Assembly: GCA_030867875.1 (NCBI GenBank)
Contig: JAOWCC010001634.1
Coordinates: forward strand, 52,238,021-52,302,020
Length of the DNA: 64,000 nucleotides
Source: Actinernus sp. WN-2022
Taxonomy: Eukaryota; Cnidaria; Anthozoa; Actiniaria; Actinernidae
Direction: 5' to 3'
The notes under the pieces were generated by a model that worked only from the letters and a program-made list of their open reading frames with translations, had not been told where the DNA came from and did not search any database. Within the stretch, counting starts at the first letter, position 1. Each line of letters begins with the position of its first letter. The translations under genes and the position numbers were made by a program. Positions 54,501-60,500 of this stretch are shown here, piece by piece.

Positions 54501-57500
54501 TGTCAACTGCATGGCAACACATTGCGCCACGATGGCGCACATTTCACCTTGTGAAGACATTTGCATATATTCATATAGAATTTGCGCTATATAAATGAAT
54601 ACCTTTACTTTTTTTATTAAAGCATGGACCACAAGCTTATTATGAGCCCAAAGGGAATGCCCTGAATGCCATGTTTGTTTTATTACTCAGCTACATGTCC
54701 AACATGCTCATGGACAGCCTATCAAAATAAGTTTTATGGATAAGTTTCAATATGTTTAACTTATAAAGATTGTAACAGACCAAGCTTTCCAACACACAAG
54801 ATGGTAATTTAGATGAAAGTCGTTTATTCCTTGATAGAGAGAGACACGTTCTCTAGCTCAACAGTTCATCGATCTTGATATCTGAGAGCCCCTGTTAGTC
54901 ACAAGACTCTTTACAATTCCACAGATGGTAATCCTTAACACCCTGACAGGGTCAATAGAAGGTCATACATAATAATACAAGCTAGTCTAAAACATTTACA
55001 TAGTTAGTGACAGACATGACCCGTCACAATATTAAAACATTGTAGCCCATTTAGCATGCTTCGACACATCTGCAGAGTGCATGTCCTTAGGAAGATTAAA
55101 TATAATTCTGGCTGCTCTGCAATGTAGTCTCTCTAGTGCATAAAAGCTATCCATATTTTTACAAAAGTCCATATGTAACAGATGGTAAAATAACCTTCGA
55201 ATATAAGAATCAGTCTGTAGGTAAAAATCTAGAATTTCTACGGTCTAATTTTTGGGCAAATTTATTTTTAAGATCTAGTGTATGTCTGTCCTGCTCAGCC
55301 CCACAACCAATTGATTCTTTGCTAATGTCCGGACTGGCATGCATACGAGCATGCGCAGTAAGAAACAAATGGGGTCTGGGTATGAGATTGATGGAAGGAC
55401 AGGTGTGCAAAATTCTCCAGTAATGTCCAGTAAGCGGTAGAAATTGGGGCAGCAGCTGTAAATGCTCCTAAATGGTTTCTCTAGTCTACACAGGTCACAC
55501 AACGCAGGCATTAATGAGGTCGTGCGAACTGGACTTTCCAAAAGAAATACCGGAGTTCAGGCTGCATGTAGCCTCTTGTTATTATGTACAGTGGAACCTT
55601 GTTAATACAGACATCTTCAGGACCACAGAAAGTGTCCGTATTAAGCGGGTTTGTGTAAAATACATCACTTTTATGCATTTTATTGCTAAAAATTGAACAG
55701 TATGCATTGTATACTACAGCATCTTAGCAATAAAGAGTGGAAGCACTGTGTATGTACATGTATGTTTTCAATGGACCACAGAAACACGTTCATCTCCTTC
55801 AAAAGCTAATTGATATTCCCTCTAATCCTGCGATACGCAGTGAACGAAACACAGGCTCAGCTACTAAGAACAGTTCAAGATCGAAGAGAAAAAGATGTGA
55901 TGGCATCGATCGTTTTGTGGGGGGAAAATGTTAAGAACTTATCAATACAGCTACAATTCAGTTGTATGTGACCCATGTGTCATGACTACACAAGTAGATG
56001 ACAATGACAAGTGGGCCTCTAATTTAGACTCTAATCACCTTTGTAACAAGAGAATGTGAAGAAAGATCAATGTCAATGCTCCATTGAATAAATAGTGTCC
56101 GGTTTAACGAGATTAACTTTGTATGAGATGTATTAGTTTGGCTGAGAAAATTTGTCCGTATTAACGGGTGTCCGTATTAAGCGGGTTAATTTTATAGAAA
56201 ATGTATGAGTATTTCGTTGGGACCTAAAAATACTATCCGTAATAACAGGCATATTAAGCGGGTGTCTGTAAAGCGATGTTCCACTGTATTATTATCACCA
56301 TATTATTGTTATTATTGCGTTCGACGAAGGAGAACGTAACGTAATCTGGTGTCGGGTTCCATGTGCCTGTGTGTGACGTGTTTGCGTACGGTAGGCATAG
56401 TTTCAGATCGTAGTTCAGACGTATAACAAAATGCCTCGATATCATGAATGGCCGGAAAACTGGTAACAACACGATGCTAGTGTGTATTATTTTCCCAATC
56501 CAATGCAATAATGTTTAAAGGAGCTCATTCAACCAAGATGCATTGCGAGCTCAAATTTCTCGAACCGCCATTTTCGGGGCCCCCGATAATGGCTCTGGAG
56601 AGCTTCTTGAAACAAATCCTATTCCATCGGTCTCACAGGGGCATACCAGTTGATTACTTATAGGGGAAAATGTTCCTTATTTATTAGCTTTTGTGTTCAG
56701 TCATATATTTCCGAATTTTCACCTGCCAGGGGAAATATTGAACGTACTCTGGAGTCGCCTTTGGTCAGTGAAATTATTACTAGAGCCTGTACTGGAGTTA
56801 GCCGACTGTTTGATCGTAATTCCTACAGTTTATCCAAACAAGAGCCTTTCTACATTGGCTTGATCGGCCCGCAGACCTAAATGACAAGAAATTTAAAGGT
56901 CAGAAGAGCTGAGCCTTTCGGACACTTACAACATTTAAACTCGAGTACGCGGTACACGCGCGGTACATGCAAGATTACAAATCTCAGAGTTTCTCTCTTA
57001 GTCTTATAGTCTTGGTTTTCGCTCAATGTACATGGACAACGCTGAAATAATTAAAGTAAGTGAAATGTTGTGCTGATATCTGCATGAGCGGCTGTAAAGT
57101 GGAAACCTATTTTATAAATGTTTCTTTGCTGATGAATAAACTTCAAGTTCAATCAAGTGCCGCTGGGCGCTCAGAAAACTGATTGATCGATATTTTTTTA
57201 CCCAGCATATCCAATGTACGATTAACGGAAGTCAAGGGGCTTTTAAAATGACACAAACCGGCTGAAATTCAGGATAACAAACAATAACATTATACGGATT
57301 CGATTCCTCAAATTTGATTTCAAATTTGCATATTGCATTGGCGAGTCAAAATGTGGTATGGAGAAAGAACGCACGGACCTTGAACACAAATAGAATGTGG
57401 CAAACAGTACTTCAACATTTCAAACCAGCATTTTGGCAGGGACAACCTAGCTCCTTTCTTTCGACTACACGTTCTTGCATGCACAAGCCTAGAAAGGAAA

Positions 57501-60500
57501 GAACTCTAAATGTATAATGCTATCGTAGAATTGATTAATTTCCTTGCCACACGATCTGCATCGCTGGAACTAGGTCCAGAAGTTGGACAAATTGGTTCGC
57601 TAGATCGAGCATGAGATCGATTGCTAGCATCACGTCGAGGAATTTTTATCGGAGAACCGTAGTAATTCCGCTCATTCTATTATATTTCTTCAAGTATAAA
57701 GGCAACCGATCTCCCCGCCGATCTCGGCCATTCAGTTCAACTCGTAAACTCTATTTATAAAAAGCCCGATATCACATTTTCTGATTGGCAGCTGTCCGAT
57801 TTCAAGTAGTTTCCCGTATGAAAACAATAACAGTGACTCGCAATGCATCTTGGTTGAATGAGCTCCTTTAAGAAGTTAGCAAGTACGATAATTATATCAA
57901 AGCCTGAGGAAAGTGTGTGCTATCTCTGTAGCATTCGACAAAGTCTGATGTCCAAACTATATCAAGTCAAACATGGTCTGTTTACCGGGTGAATTCTGTT
58001 GGCTTGCTCACTGTATTGGATTCTGCTTTTCGTTGTACATACAGATACCAAAACTACAAACAGTAAGATGACCTGGCCGAAGAGAAATCTAGGTCTGAGT
58101 TTTCTAGATACCCGTAATCGCCGTATATTGTGTGAGTTGCGACACTGTGTACATCTTGGTTATACAAATTAACACTACATTCAAGCAGAGAGTTAATCTA
58201 TAACGACACTTTGATATGCCACGGAACTGGAATATCAACACAGTACAAGGTGAGGGAATTTAAAGTACTGAGTTCATTGCTGTGATCTCTAATCTATTAA
58301 TCTACAGTGAACGGACCTGAAACAAGGCTGATCAAAGCCAGGACCATAAATTGACCATAAATTATTCTGCAACTAACAATGGCACTCAATATTCTGCAGC
58401 CAACCTTGTTCTCACTTGAAAAATAATGTGAATGCTCTGAAGGAACTGCATTGGATGTACTTTATACACATGCATATATAGTTTATGTTCTACACTGGAG
58501 TGTACTTAGTATTGTGAATGCTAGGAACTGGAATGCAGTTTATACACATCTGAATAGCCGTAGCTAGCTATATGGTTGATTTGTGTTCTACACTAACTCC
58601 AATTATTGCTTTACACTGTATACCACACAGCAAAATGTGCTACGAATGCTTAAATGAATATTATAACCATATAAAACACACATATAGCCACATAAGCATC
58701 ACATCCAATGATTTAATGTTACACAAAGATAATTACAGTTTTATACCCAGATGCATCCCCTTGTATATTAACTTACAAGTCACAAGACATAAAAAAAATC
58801 ACATTAGTTAAAAACAAGCATTTTTGATCAGGATTACTTACACCGTCCACATCATTGCAGCAATCTTTCAGCCTTTCTCTTACAAAAAATATGTCGAACA
58901 CACTTTGATAATCTATGATTACTTCTAGTTGTTATTGTTATTATTATAATTATATTAAGTGGATACAGCTAACGATAATCAAACATGATACTGAACATTT
59001 GACATCACTCAGATTTAAATAAAATGGGGATAGAAAATATGTTGGCCACACCCCCTGGATTTAACTTTTAAATAAAATAATGTAAACATTCGAACTCTAC
59101 TTTAAATGACATCAATTGTGCTTCTTTATCTTATGTACGTGCAGTCAGCAATGCCGGAGATGATCATTTAATCATTACTCTAAAACCTCAATGCATCGAG
59201 AAAAGGAGTAAATTTCAGTGCTGACTCGTATGAATTTTACAAAAAAATCGACTTTTTCTTTGATAAGGATGAAAGGATGTGCGTGACCTATTTTAAAACA
59301 CCTTTCAAAACGTTGTCCGCACCCCTGGCCGGATTTAACTTTCCAACACAATGATGCTCTACTTCAAAAATTGTGTTTCTCTATCCGTAGTTATTATTCA
59401 ATTTATTATCACAACATTATGCATTGTCGATAAATCAGCGTACTCATTTTGCAGGTACATATCGTTTTCCACCCCTCCCCCTTTATTTTTGCAAGGTTCA
59501 CATATCTAACCCAATTTCGCAAACAATATGTTGCATTGATAAGAGATCAGTATAGCACGAGAGAATGGCACGATGCCGTATAAATAGGATAGTTGATATG
59601 GTTAATGAAAATGGGGAATTAAAATGGGAGACTGTTAAACAGAAAGGGTTACAAGATAAGGATTTTATGAGCTGGGTGAGCATTGTGCACTCTTTGCCAT
59701 ATGATTGGAAAGTTCTTTTAAAATCATTGATAATACCACATCAAGATCTAATTGTGCCGGAGAAAGTTCTAAGGGTTGGTGAAAAGGATATTGCCATAGA
59801 TAACATAAGAAACACGAAGCTTATATATCAAGCTAATATATCTAAACGGATTGAACCAGGATTTGTAATTAATTGGAAGTCGGTGTATAACAAAATTTAC
59901 ACGACTTCAATTGATGCATATTCTAGGTTTTTTCAAAACCGTATTCTAAATAACTGTTTATTTCTTAATTATGATTTGTTTCGTTTTAAAATTAGTAGTC
60001 ATCCAAACTGTTCGTTCTGCCAAACGTATTACGAAACTATTGATCACCTTTTTGTTGAGTGTGTTGAGTCAAATATAGTAAATATAGTCCAATATAGTAA
60101 ATATAATTTTAGGTGTAGATGATCAAGTTATTATATAATTTTAGAATATAAAATGTGTATTTACAAAGCTAGAGAAAAAAAATTCCGTCTATCACTCTTT
60201 TTAAGAACTTATTAAGAATTAATTGAATTAAAATCGCCAAAAAAAAGAAATAAACTCCTTTCACATTATAAGAAATGGAACACAATTCTAATGGCAATAA
60301 ATATAAGTAATAAGAAAAACGTTGCATAAATTTGAGTATGTTTTTTGTGTGTAATTCAGTGTTAGTAGACGTGTAATTTTGTAAAATTTATGTTTTTAAA
60401 TGTTGCATTGATCATGTTTAGTACCAGAACTATGATTTTGATGATGCAACCTGAAACAATACCTTTCTAATGGGGGAGGGTACTGTTATTAACAGGAAAT

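Noticed and set aside
54771..55028. Solo LTR (TGTAAC...TCACA)
   Set aside because: The flanking bases do not match, and no repeat partner or coding region supports it.
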